Source: Siderastrea siderea
Lineage: Eukaryota; Cnidaria; Anthozoa; Scleractinia; Rhizangiidae
NCBI GenBank assembly: GCA_964030785.1
Contig: OZ034968.1
Span: 61,344,399 to 61,408,398, forward strand
DNA length: 64,000 nucleotides
Reading direction: 5' to 3'
A program made the translations under genes and the position numbers. The notes beneath the pieces are model-generated. The model saw only the letters and a program-made list of their open reading frames with translations, had not been told where the DNA came from and ran no database searches. Shown in pieces: positions 41,185-52,280 of the stretch (position 1 is its first letter; every line of letters starts with the position of its first letter).

Positions 41185-41664
41185 GCTTCTAAGCGATTAC
41201 TGCTCTGAAATTAACACACGCGGAATTAACAAAAGGAAAAGATAAGCAGTACAAACTATATCAGCTTAATCACGGCGGTCAGGATTGCATTCGCCGAGGA
41301 TCTTCGCGCTAGCAGACGGCAGAACTGAAAGGGTTTTCCTCGACGATAATAAAAATCAGTTTTGCACAATGGTGGATGCGTTGAAAAAGAAACAAACTAT
41401 CACTTCAACTGCGTTATAAGATTAGGTAAATTACCTTTTTTTTGTTTTTTGTTTTTAATGTAATTTATTAAAGAACACACAAAAAAAATTACAATACAAT
41501 AGATAAGCAATTACAAGAGTACTATACACATATTTACAAATAGAACCAGTAGATAAAAAATCAACGACGTATAAAGCAATTACATTAAATAAAAAAAAGA
41601 AATAGACAAATAAAAACATCCAAATAAATAACTATATAAATTGCAAAGCGGGTCAAAAGGTCTG

Positions 41665-44600
41665 TCAAATATCGACATCTCCAATAAATTTGCTGCGGAT
41701 CAGAGGTTCCCATTTAATCTTGAAATGTTTTAGATTACCATTTCTCGTAGCAATATCTTTCTCAATCCTTGCTTTTTCACGTAATTCTGTTTCAAACACA
41801 GGGAAGTATAGAGGTGTATCGTCTAGACTGCATCGGTATATGCAGAACTTGGCAACTAACAGGGCCAAATTGAGTAGCGTGTAGAACCTTGAGTTATCTA
41901 TCACACCATATAACACCATAGTAGGTGTAAGGTTCAGTACAATATGGGTATTTTTGCGCCACCATTCCCGAAAAAGATCCCAAAAAGCCACTGTGTGCGG
42001 ACAGTGGACAAGCAAATGCAAAAGTGTTTCTGCTTTGTCTTTGCATGAAAACATTTGTCATCCTGTAAAATATTTGCTTTGAAAAGCTTGTCCTTTGTGA
42101 ACACTGCGTTATGAATAATTTTAAACTGAAACATGCACAATTTAATTTCCTTTGTTATACTCCATGGTAGAAGATATACTTTTGATAAGTTATCTTTAGA
42201 TACACCTGAATTAAGAATTTTTTGCTCTGCTGAAGGAGGCACAAATTTATTATCTGCGATAACACTCAGCAGATCTGCAGTGGTTAAGTTCGAGTTGTTA
42301 GTACGCCAATTTGAAATTAATTCTAAAACGCCATGGGATTCTTTGGAGATAGCATTCCAATTTTGACGGATTGAATTACATAGACCGTAGTATGTTGTAA
42401 AACAAGCTTTAACATCAAACGTACGACAAAAAACGTCAAAAGGGAGAAATTTACCGTTATCACTCATTAGATCTTTAATTTTGTAGATTCCTTTGTGGTA
42501 CCACGCTGGAAAAAATAGAGTTTTATTGTTGATTTTAATGTGTCTGTTGTTCCAGATGAATGTTTCGTTTGGATTGAGATCAGCCTTGCCCGCCAAGCAT
42601 GTAACCTCCTCCCAATATTTAAGCACTCTTTCGTAAAAAAGCGGTACATTTTTCACATCGAGATCCTTGACTTTGTAGTTGCACTGAAGAAGGAAAGAGA
42701 AGCCTCCTAGATGCGCAGTTGTATTATCTGGTATTATTTTCCACGCTCCCTTATTACCATTAGTAAACCTGTTGATCCAAGCACACTTTAGAGCTTTGTT
42801 CATATGATCGAAATCTATCATTTTTAGTCCACCTTTCTCTTTCAGTCCAGTGATGGTGGATTTCTTAATTTTAGCGGGCTTGGCGTCCCACAGGAACTTA
42901 AATGTTAATTTGTTTACTTCTTGAGCGAAGTTTTCAGGAATGGGCAGAACTGAAGCGCTGAAAATAAGCTTTGATAAACCAAGAGTTTTAATAATGTTAA
43001 TCTTTCCATAGAGAGTTAGCTTTCTTCTTCTCCAGCTGTTAAGGATTTTTTCAAGTTTTTCCAATTTGCCATGAAAGTTTAGTTTATGCACGAGATTAGC
43101 GTCATTTGAAAAATGAATCCCAAGGGCGTAAACAGAATCAGTAGGCCACTTAAAGCCAAACGGTTTGTCAAGACGTTCCTTCCACGAGCCTAACCATAAC
43201 GCTTCAGACTTGTGTGTATTAATTTCCAGGGCGGAACACTCTTTAAATTTTTCAAGAAGGCGAAGCAGCGCTTCCACGGAAGTTGTATTTTTAACGAAAA
43301 CCGTCGTATCATCGGCGTACTGTGTTAATTTAATTTCTTCTTTGCCCACACAGATACCTTGTATCAGAGGGTCATTTTTTATTGCAAGTGCAAGCAATTC
43401 AATAGCTAAAACAAAAAGCAACCCAGACAGTGGACAGCCCTGTCTCACGCCACGCTTGAGCTTAAAAAAAGGTGACGCGAAGCCGTTGTTTATGACGCAA
43501 CTAGATATATCAGTATAAAAAACCTTTACCCAACGCTTGAAATCTTCTCCGAACTTGAAAACATCAAGAACCTTTGCGATGTAATCCCATTCCACGGAGT
43601 CGAACGCTTTGCGGAAATCAAGAAAGATGGCAATACCTGGAATATTTTTTTGCTTGGTGTAGTCAATCAGATCGCTAATTAACCTTATGTTTTCACCTAT
43701 ATATCTCCCTTTGATATACCCGGTTTGATCTGGGTTAATAATGAAAGGAAGAACCCTTTCCAATCTTCTTGCCAAGACTTTGGTAGCAATTTTATAGTCT
43801 GTGTTTAACAGTGAAATCGGGCGTAGGTTGTTTAAATTGTTGGTAGGTTTGCTCTTTTTTGGGAGAAGGGAAATTATTCCTCTTCTTTGACAAATTGAAA
43901 GTTCACCCTTCTCAAAAGCATGGTTAAGGCTGGAAGTTAGATTTTCACTAAGCTCTTTCCAAAAGAATTTGTAAAATTCAGCCGTAAAACCATCCGAGCC
44001 GGGAGATTTGCCGTTTTCAAACTCTCTCAGAGCCAATAAACATTCATCACTGGCGATTTTGCCTTCACAACTATTGGACATTTCCTCTGACAAAGTGGTC
44101 ATATTTGTGCTATTAAAGAAAATACCACAGTTTGAATTTTTTGCAGAGGGGCCTTGCGACTTATATAAATTGAGAAAAACTCTTCTTGTTTCTTAAGAAT
44201 TAGATCCGGGTCATTTGTTTCCGTACTATCCTCTAGCAAAAGCTTGGTTACTTTTTTCTTACAGGCGGCACGGTTTTCTAGGTTTAGAAAGTATCTTGCG
44301 TTTTTTTCTCCTTTTTCATGCCATCTGACCTTACTTCTTAAGATCGTTCCTTTAATTTTGTGCTCCATGATTTTGTTCAATTCAGCTTGCAACTTATGTA
44401 ACTCGTGAAGGTAATGAGGATTATTTCGTGAGTTCTGTGAATTAGCCAGCAATGCATTCAATTGGTTTTGAAGATCTTTCTCACGCGATCTCTGCTTTGA
44501 CGCCTTTCTTTTAGCATAGGCAATAGAAAAACCGCGTAATTCCATTTTGATGAGATCCCATTTTGATGAGATCCCATTTTAACCCACAGTCTTCAATGTC

Positions 44601-45471
44601 TTTATATTTATCCTTTGCAGACACAATACATTTACGAATGCCATTTACATACTCATTGTCCTCTAAAAGGGACGAATTGAACTTCCAGAACCCTGGTCCT
44701 GGTTTTCTGGAAAGCTCTTCCGATTGAACCAGCGTTACAACAGCCGAGTGATCAGTGTTAGGAGCGAATATTAACACGCATTCTTTGGAAATGTTCAAAA
44801 GGCTTTTTGACATTAAAACATAATCAAGTCGACATTGTACCTTCAGCGCTTTATCTCGCCAAGAAAAACCCTGTTTGCCACCATTTTTTTCACGCCACAC
44901 GTCGGATAATGAGTACAGCGATGAGAGTTTTATGATTTCGTCAATAACTTTTTGTTTGCAATGGACCGGTCTACCACCTAGTTTATCTGAAGAAGTCAGA
45001 GGACAATTAAAATCACCTCCAATGATAATCTTCTCTCCAGAAAAGGGGAGTAAAACATCTTGTAAGTTTTTAAAGAACGTTATTTGTTGCGCGGAATCAT
45101 TTGGCGCGTAAATATTAACTAAAATTAGGTGCGAATCATCGGCTTTCAGATCTAAAATAATTAATCTTCCGTTTTTGTCTTTAATGCAATTTTCCACCTG
45201 ACAATCGAAATTTGGGTTCATTAAAAACATAACGCCTTTGCTGTGTTTGCTACCATGGGAAGCATACACCTTTCCACCGTACCCCACTCAGCTTCCCACG
45301 AGCTTATGCATTTCTCGTCACTATAGGTTTCTTGTAAAAAATAACACTGTGCACGCTAGTGGTGCAGCCACCTGTCAGTGAATAGTTTTCTTCGCTTGAT
45401 GGATTGATTAATTCCCCTGACGTTTAACGAGAGTGTTTTTAGTTGAAATGGTTCGGAACTGAGCGCAGCCA
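41665..45471 (-). pseudogene. LINE ORF2 (EN-RT), frameshifted
   Basis: The original start is at 45471 (MAALSSEPFQLKTLSLNVRG). A stop interrupts it near 45361, and the frame changes before GYGGKVYASHGS (45287). The endonuclease continues to about 44550 with GGDFN and TDHSA. A 16-17 nt tandem duplication at about 44549-44580 (GATGAGATCCCATTTT twice) shifts the frame. Another shift lies near 44100. The RT then runs 44102-41934 with FLDFRKAFDS, GVRQGCPLSG and TQYADD, and a last shift near 42000 precedes the C-terminus ending at 41665. It cannot give one polypeptide. Confidence 0.88.
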
Positions 45472-45797
45472 TTTAGCAAAGAGTAATAAGATAATAAATT
45501 GTAAGTACATACCTGAAACTCTTAAATTGTGTTGATACTGATCGATGGGAACAAATAAGTCGTTTATGAGAGACCCTTGACACCACTAAAGAACAAAAAT
45601 ACCAGCCAGCAAAAGAAAAACCACAGTACACAATAAACAACTGAGACATGAGAGCCCTATGCGGCTCGATCACTAAATAGCCAAATCGATTTGTGTCCTG
45701 ACTGAGACGATAGCTTTGCTACGAGAACCCAAACAAAAGCCGACGGAAGAGAGATCTATGTAAAACAGTTCCATACATATTTAGGCTCCAGAGGTAA

Positions 45798-46628
45798 TCA
45801 CTGTTCGCTAGTAGAGACAGTTTGTGGCTTAAATCGCTGTCCATTGATGTAAAGCTTATTGTAGATTAACTTCGCGACTTGACCATTTTCCTTGGCGTCT
45901 TTTAAAAATGGAACAAGACGCCTTCTTTCGTCAACAATCTCCTTAGGAAAGTCCCGAGCAACTGCAAAATCAGTTCCCCGAAGATTTTTTGCTTTTGACA
46001 AAACAAATTCCTTGTCCCCGTGGAAAGAGAACTTAGCGATTAGTGGTCTTGGTTTCCCTTCAGAGGCGCTTCGTTTTCCGACTCGATGAACACGTTCGAA
46101 CGAGATGTCGTTAGCGTCCTCTTTGTTCAGCTTAAGCCTGACTTCCATAAAATTGCGAAGAATAGATTCAGATTTAGGAGCCGTTTCATCTTCTTGCTCT
46201 GGAATATTGAAAAAGTTGAGATTGTTACGATGGCTATGGCTTTCGAGGTTAATTGCGCGTTGCTTTTCTTCTTCAGCTTGCTTTGTTAGCGTTTTCACAC
46301 CTCCTTTTAGCTCACCGATAGCCTTGTCTTGCTCTGCTACCTTCTTCTCCAGAGTTGCAATTTTAGAATTGGCAAAATCTAGGCTTTCTTCTAACTCTTT
46401 GTTTTTGATTTCCAGATCGCTTTGCTTCTGTTTTAGGCTTTCAATTTCCTGAATGCATCGTAAAGCCTTGTCGAGTTTCTTCTCCATTGAAGCGATCGAG
46501 TGTGCCATACTTGCGCAATCATGACATGAACACGCGGCCGATTCATTTTCCTCGCTGGTTTGAGACCCCTTACTTCTTTTTCTTCTTTTGCGTCTGCAGT
46601 CTTCTTTTGCCACTTCTTCCTCCGACAT
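45798..46628 (-). CDS. LINE ORF1 (coiled coil + RNA-binding)
   Basis: An intact 276-residue frame with a basic/acidic N-terminus, a Cys/His cluster (CSCHDC), a long coiled coil (about 45-140) and the L1-type C-terminal module (HSHRNNLNFF, VHRVGK, RPLIAKF, ARDFPKEIVDERR). Start ATG at 46628, 97 nt from the element's 5' end. Its partner ORF2 is dead. Confidence 0.85.
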   Translation of the reverse strand: MSEEEVAKEDCRRKRRKRSKGSQTSEENESAACSCHDCASMAHSIASMEKKLDKALRCIQEIESLKQKQSDLEIKNKELEESLDFANSKIATLEKKVAEQDKAIGELKGGVKTLTKQAEEEKQRAINLESHSHRNNLNFFNIPEQEDETAPKSESILRNFMEVRLKLNKEDANDISFERVHRVGKRSASEGKPRPLIAKFSFHGDKEFVLSKAKNLRGTDFAVARDFPKEIVDERRRLVPFLKDAKENGQVAKLIYNKLYINGQRFKPQTVSTSEQ

Positions 46629-47512
46629 TTTCTGGTTTTGGGCTCTTAGAAGAACTTACATAGTGAGCGACGGCGGAGCGCCAAAAAGTGCGTCCGTCTT
46701 CGTTGAAAGCTAGGCCCAGACCCCGGTAAATTACCTTTCGTCTTGTTCGCGCAGATAATGTTTATTTCCGGTTCTTTTTTCCATATAGTTGGAATGGGCA
46801 ATGGAATGATCGACCTCTGGGATCTTGCGACATGAACAGCCCTCTGGAAAAACTCGTCCGTGGTGAATTGATCAAAATGCCTCTCGGGTTGAAATTCGCA
46901 CTGTGTGTGAGTGCGAACATTGTCCTTTTTTCCATTGCGGGTCCGTTCGCAGGGCTTCAATGAGGCAAAATACCAGCTCGGTGGTTGGATTTATTGTTGT
47001 AGCATTGTACAACACAAGTGCTACCTGTCATTACTGCTGCAGCAAGGAAGATTTCAAAGTCGAGCAACAAACACTTGGCAAGAAATCTTTCCTCGAGGAC
47101 AATTTACTTTCCCGTGGCAAGTAACCATGTGAAGGCACTAGGTTTGAGGTGAGCCTCTGACGTCACTTCCGCTCATTCGCAAGCCAGCTTCCGGAACAAG
47201 GGCCAGGAATGGCGGCCGCAAAATCTCGACAAAAACCGTCCGAAAAAAGCGACTTCTAGTCGTCGTAATAAGTTGAAATTTGGCATGGTAACTAAGAACC
47301 ACAAACTATGTTCAAAAATGTAAAAATATGGAATACCAAAATTCTGGTCCCAGTGGCATTTTAAAGAGCACATCAAAGGCTTTCTATCGAAGGCAACATC
47401 TTTCCGAAATATTAAAACACAGCAAAAACCCAGGGGAGGGGTTCCATCAATTCCCACCTGTGGTAGAACCGCGCCGACGGTACTACCACAATTATGCACG
47501 TTATGCAGTTCT

Positions 47513-47974
47513 TCTTATTATTATTATTTTTATTATTGTTATTATTATTAATATTATTATTACTATTATTATTATTATTATTATTATTATGATGATGATG
47601 ATGATCATGATCATGATTATGATTATTAGAGCGGTTTTCAAATGAGTGTCGTAAAACCAAAACCAAAGCAATTACTCTGACCAATCACAACAGGAACAAA
47701 ACACAAAATGAACCAATCAGAAATCAAATCAAATACAAGCAATTGGCGCTAAGCGCGGGAAAACGCGTGCGAGCAAGTCACGATTGGTTTTGGTTTTACG
47801 CCTGATTGGTTGAGAAAGTGGCGCGAGTTTTTTTAACCAATCAGAGAGCCTAGTAATGCAAAACCAAAGCAAACACAACATTACTTTCGACACTCAATTG
47901 AAAACTGTTCTATGATTATGATTATGATTATGACTATTATTATTATTATTATTATTATTATGATTATGATTATG

Positions 47975-48015
<41 letters not shown>

Positions 48016-48075
48016 CATTATGATTATGGTTATTATTATTATTATTATCATTATTATTACTATTATTATTATCAT
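47513..48075 (+). repeat. (TTA)n microsatellite, unit 2, split by a MITE
   Basis: TTA/ATT runs at 47513-47626 and 47911-48075, either side of the 282-bp MITE. Translations are Ile/Met or Asn/His homopolymers and not genes. Confidence 0.9.
47629..47910. mobile_element. 282-bp TA-flanked MITE, unit 2
   Basis: Ends GAGCGGTTTTCAAATGAGTG and, inverted, GAACAGTTTTCAATTGAGTG, flanked by TA. The interior has at least six ATTGG/CCAAT motifs in both orientations. Present at the same place in unit 3 (58805-59086), absent from unit 1. Tc1/mariner-type by its TA duplication. Confidence 0.88.
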
Positions 48076-48338
48076 GTTAAGTTATGTTATTGTAAGGGGT
48101 TTAATTAGCTTTGCTCTAATTTTGGTTGGTTTTTAAGCTCCTACCCAGGATCCCAAGAGGATTTCAATTCCAGGTAAGAAGCAGTAATTTAGTTCTTTAT
48201 TTCACAAAGCTTTTTAGGGAACAAATTGAAATAATGGTTAGCTCAATAGTTGTCCACAGTAGAACCTGTCAATTTCAACCAGTGCAAGAAGTCTACGCCA
48301 CTTTTTTCACTCAAACTTTTACTCTCTGGTTTTATCAG

Positions 48339-48635
48339 CTCCTCCGAGATTTACGGTGCGAGAACAGAAGTTGGCAAGGAATCTCATCGCTCTGCCTGTT
48401 GGCAACACAGTAAAGCTGGACTGTTCAGCTCAAGGATATCCCCGTCCTACAGTGAGATGGTATAAGGATGCAGCGTTGTTGCAGGAAAGGAAACGTGGTT
48501 CCAAGCTGCGTCTAAGTAGGTGGACCACCGTGTTGGTTTTGAAGGGCGTGGTGCTATCTGACAGTGGGCGGTACACGTGTAATGTCAGCAACGCTCACGG
48601 GTGGATCAATCATTCATACTATCTTGACGTGCACG
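48339..48635 (+). CDS. FGFR-like Ig exon, D2-type, unit 2
   Basis: A 297-nt exon, phase 1 at both ends, with intact acceptor and GTAAGA donor. The protein is the same as the unit 1 exon except Met6 to Thr (as in unit 3) and a Val to Leu change in the last strand (YYLDVHG) unique to this unit. Cys, Trp and Tyr of the Ig core are kept. Confidence 0.85.
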
Positions 48636-49205
48636 GTAAGAAAAACGTTTATCTTGCCCACAGAATAGAAGTGAGTTTAAGACTTATGAAGGAACTGCAT
48701 GATTTTTGGTTATTTGTCGTCCAATCCCATTGGTCATGTTACATTGTTAACAATATTGTCCGTAGAAATTTCTCACTTGATTTCCTCTGTGAGAAAAATC
48801 ACTGCTTTTACTGTTTCGTCTCCCCACTCGCAGGACACCTTCTAGCGTAGCAGGCGGATTACCCCAAGATCGCGTGTTTTTCTCGTTCAACTATTTCTGA
48901 GCAGAAAAAATGCACTGATCGTACTGTTTTGTCTCCTCACTGGCGATTGGCGTTTTTTGCGCGGCAGGCGGATTTCGCGCAAGAAACCTGTTTCTTTTAC
49001 TATTCCCTGCAGTCCTGAGTCTTCTTACTTGCACATGCTCTTTCTAAGCGTTGTCGTTGACTCTATCCCATCCCTCCTTCTGATCTGTAACTGTACCAGC
49101 AATTTGAAAAAAATAAAATAAATAACTCTTCATTCGAATTGTTGGAAGACCTTGGCGCGACCCTCCTTTAAACAACATTTCTACTAATATTTTTTTCCCT
49201 TTTAG

Positions 49206-49574
49206 AACGAATAGCTGCCAAACCAGTTGTCTCAAAGATGAAAAACGTAACTGTTTACGAGGGCGAGAATGTGACTTTGTTCTGCAAAACCTTAAGTGAC
49301 TCCATGCCTCATTTCCAGTGGTTGCGATGGTTTCCTACCAATAGTTCGGGTCACAACGGTACTGGCAGCCTCTCCTACGAAGTCTTAAAGCCGAGCATCC
49401 GAAGCATCCATAAGGACCTAGTTTCACCAACAGGCAACAAGTTCGATTTCCATGCAGTTTCGATGACTATGGTCAATGTTACTAAGAAAAGTGAGGGAAA
49501 GTACACTTGCATTGTGGGAAATGCAATCGGATACGCGGCAGAGAGCGCATACATCATTGTTCACGAAAAGACTG
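49206..49574 (+). CDS. FGFR-like Ig exon, D3-type, unit 2
   Basis: A 369-nt exon whose protein is identical to that of unit 1 and differs from unit 3 at two residues. Intact TTTTAG acceptor and GTATGT donor. It lies just past the point where unit 2 stops resembling unit 3 and starts resembling unit 1. Confidence 0.87.
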
Positions 49575-49696
49575 GTATGTGATAGATCATCGCTAATTCT
49601 GGTAATTTGTTTGGTGTTATTGAGTCGATGTCTCAATTGAAGCCACAAATTAAAAGATATTACTCAGAATTAATTGTAAGATGATATTTCAAACAG

Positions 49697-49753
49697 GCCA
49701 ACAAGACAGAAATGTCACGCAGAACGACGGGACTGCTACCACAAAGGCCGATG
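49697..49753 (+). CDS. Linker micro-exon, unit 2
   Basis: A 57-nt, phase 1-1 exon identical in protein to unit 1 (ends TTKAD), with AAACAG acceptor and GTAAGT donor. Confidence 0.62.
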
Positions 49754-50182
49754 GTAAGTACATAAAATGGATAAATTTCGTACGAAATGCTCTTAAAGTG
49801 AAAGGATGGCGTGGCTGAAATATGAATAAATGAAAGATCATCTCATTAATAACGAGTATTGTCTGGCCTACCAAATATGTAACAAATATTGACTGGCCTT
49901 CCAAATATGAACGAGTATTGTCTCGCCTTCCAAATATGTAACGAGTATTGTCCCGCCTTCTAGCCTGTTCCAGGCTCCGATACAGTGGGGAATGCGCGAA
50001 CCTTTCTGTCGGCGCCGACATCATACTATCTGAAAACCTGGAACAGGCTACTGGTCTTTCAAATATGTATCAGTCAAAAGGGTTTGATTACAAGCAATTT
50101 GTTTACGAACGTTGTACATCAAAAAGGCCGCTTTCCTGAAAAATAATACTAATATTAATAACATACTACTAATAATAAAAGT

Positions 50183-50213
<31 letters not shown>

Positions 50214-52276
50214 GATAATAATTTAAAAACAATAATTCTTACCAGAATCCATTGCAACTAAAATATTTTGAATTCCAAATAACTTTGTCAGGGTACTACC
50301 CCAAAGGTAAATTCATAGCTGCTATAAAATACCTCTCATGTCAAATTTTCTTTCATGGCGTCTTTGGTCACGTGATTATGTCTGTGAGACCTTTATCGAT
50401 CCTTTTTAAAACGTCATTCAAAACGTCTTTTTGAATGGCACGTGCTGTTGATTTGTGCAGAATTACTCATTTGGTTAGAAGCTCGCGTAATTGGAGTGTG
50501 AACTGTTAATGACCACTCTTTTTGGTTTCTTTCTTGCCCTGGCGATAAGCGTAAAACAAAAAGATTCAAGTGCAGTTGAAAGTAAGGTCTACCCCTTACG
50601 TCGGAGTGCACTTGACCAATGGCAGTGCAGCCTTGCAGCTAAAAGCACGTGGGTGTGCATCTTTGAATTCCACAGGGACGGGCTCTGGTCACCACTGCGC
50701 TCTGAGCGTTTTGGTTTTCGATTCTGTTGGAGTCAAGGGCGACTTCAAAGAGTTTTACTTTAGCTGTCGTATTTGAAAGCGTATTTCAAGCCGACTTAGG
50801 GTAAAAAATTCTACGTTGAGAAAAAGATTGTGGTCTAATTCTCAGGATTAGCCATTCAACAACACTACAGCCATATGCGCGCATTCAATACTCATGCGAT
50901 ACAAAAAAAATGTTTTTATGACGAGCACGAATAAATTTCCCAAAAAGTAACAAAAAGTGAGCATAGTGTTACACCACCCTCAAATAAGAGAGGTAAAAAT
51001 GTAAAAGAGGAGGCAAACACCACCTCTTGACAAGGAATCGTCAGTGTTCTTTTGATCCTGCCTAATCATACAGCAAAATCAAATGCCGCGGCTAATAATT
51101 AACTTCACTTGAAAATGTGGACTTTACAGCGGGAGAAGTTGCAGGCACAAACAACGTCAACCTAGTAGAATATATAATTTATCGTATTTATGCACGAAGC
51201 CTATTTAATAATATAATCCCGGAAAAAAAACAGATGAAAAAATTAGTATTTTATGAAACAACTTTTGACTTTTGACTTTTGACTTCATACAAAAACTAAT
51301 TTTCATGTTTTTTATGTTCTATCCCTCTTCTTTTTAAAGTAGCCCTCACGTCTAGTTGATTTTCCAGTGCACTTCAAGTGTACTTTGGTCCCTAGTGTGA
51401 ACCGGCCTAATAACTCCATTGCAACCTTGGTGCTATGACGTCATAAGTCACGTGTCCAGAACGCGTGGAAAGCTTTAAATCATTTTAAAATTATATTAAG
51501 CTCAATAAATCAGCCGTTTGTCGATACCTAATTGAAAATGAGAGTTATTATTTTTTTCTTTTAAGAGCAAAGGAGAGAAGACGCAGCTTGAACGAAAGTT
51601 TGTTTTGACTCCTATTCAGCACGTTTTTTTACTTAGAACTTTAGAATTTTTTTGCCAGGGGTTTGGAAGATGCTCTTTTTAACGGTGTCAGCCGTTTTTC
51701 CCAATTCCTTCCCTCCCTTTCATACGGAACGAAAAATACATGTCTCCGTCAAACGTTCATTGTATTGCTGACGCCGCCGTATTTAAAACCGAGAAGACCG
51801 TGGGGACGAAGGACTATTTTCCCACCCACCTTAGCGGTCAAAGGTAGAGGGAATCTGGGCAGAGGAAATCGGCGGCAGGTCGCGCGGGTGAGGAAGAGGG
51901 AGGATGAAAGAGAGGACTTTCCTTTCCTTTTCGACACACATTTCGCTTGCTAAGGGTAAACCGACAGTGGTTTCCATTTTTGGAGCACTCAAGAACAAAC
52001 AACTATCATAGAAAGCCACCAAGAGTGAGATAGCTGTACTTCAAGGATTGATTTCTCTGGGATTCAGTTTGAAAACTATTTCAGCTTGCTAACAAATAAT
52101 TAGTGGTTTCATAATATTCAGCTTATTATTGTCTTTAATAAATCTTGTATTTTGTGGTTTAATTAATTAATTAATTAATTACTTTATGTTTTTTGTTTAA
52201 CTTTTTTACCAAAAACCATGGCATTGATGTACATGTATGGGTCAATTCCAAAAGCGAGCGGCAGATACTTAGTTTC
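49754..52276. other. Intron-like DNA of unit 2
   Basis: Counterpart of 30932-33519: minisatellite, 86-bp inverted-repeat element, (TAA)n, the unrecognised frame at 50509-50763 and the repeat-derived block near 51660-51950. No further exon was recognised. Confidence 0.5.
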
Positions 52277-52280
52277 TTAA

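Larger units (their letters stand above)
41439..46724 (-). mobile_element. 5.3-kb L1/Tx1-like LINE, damaged
   Basis: Inserted in element T, reading right to left. A 14-bp duplication GGTAAATTACCTTT flanks it (41425-41438, 46725-46738), and the single-copy target is intact at 57916-57929 in the sister T. The 3' end is a T-rich tract at the left. ORF1 is open; ORF2 is broken in several places. It shares architecture with the 7531-13000 element but is a different family (many residue differences). Confidence 0.93.
39285..47358. mobile_element. Element T, first copy (hosts a LINE)
   Basis: Ends TGCCACTGAGAC and GTCCCAGTGGCA are inverted repeats with one mismatch. TTTTAAAG is duplicated at 39277-39284 and 47359-47366. 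The single-copy target survives at 28942-28949 in front of unit 1. Without the LINE the element is 2774 bp, against 2775 bp for the second copy. The 8-bp duplication is typical of hAT and some other DNA transposons. It contains a small acidic frame (39525-39688), a LINE 3' fragment and no recognised transposase. Confidence 0.88.

Noticed and set aside
46646..46960. 104-codon minus-strand frame across the LINE/T junction
   Set aside because: Its C-terminal part runs into LINE leader DNA. The T-derived part is open in both T copies, but no family is recognised, so no gene is called.
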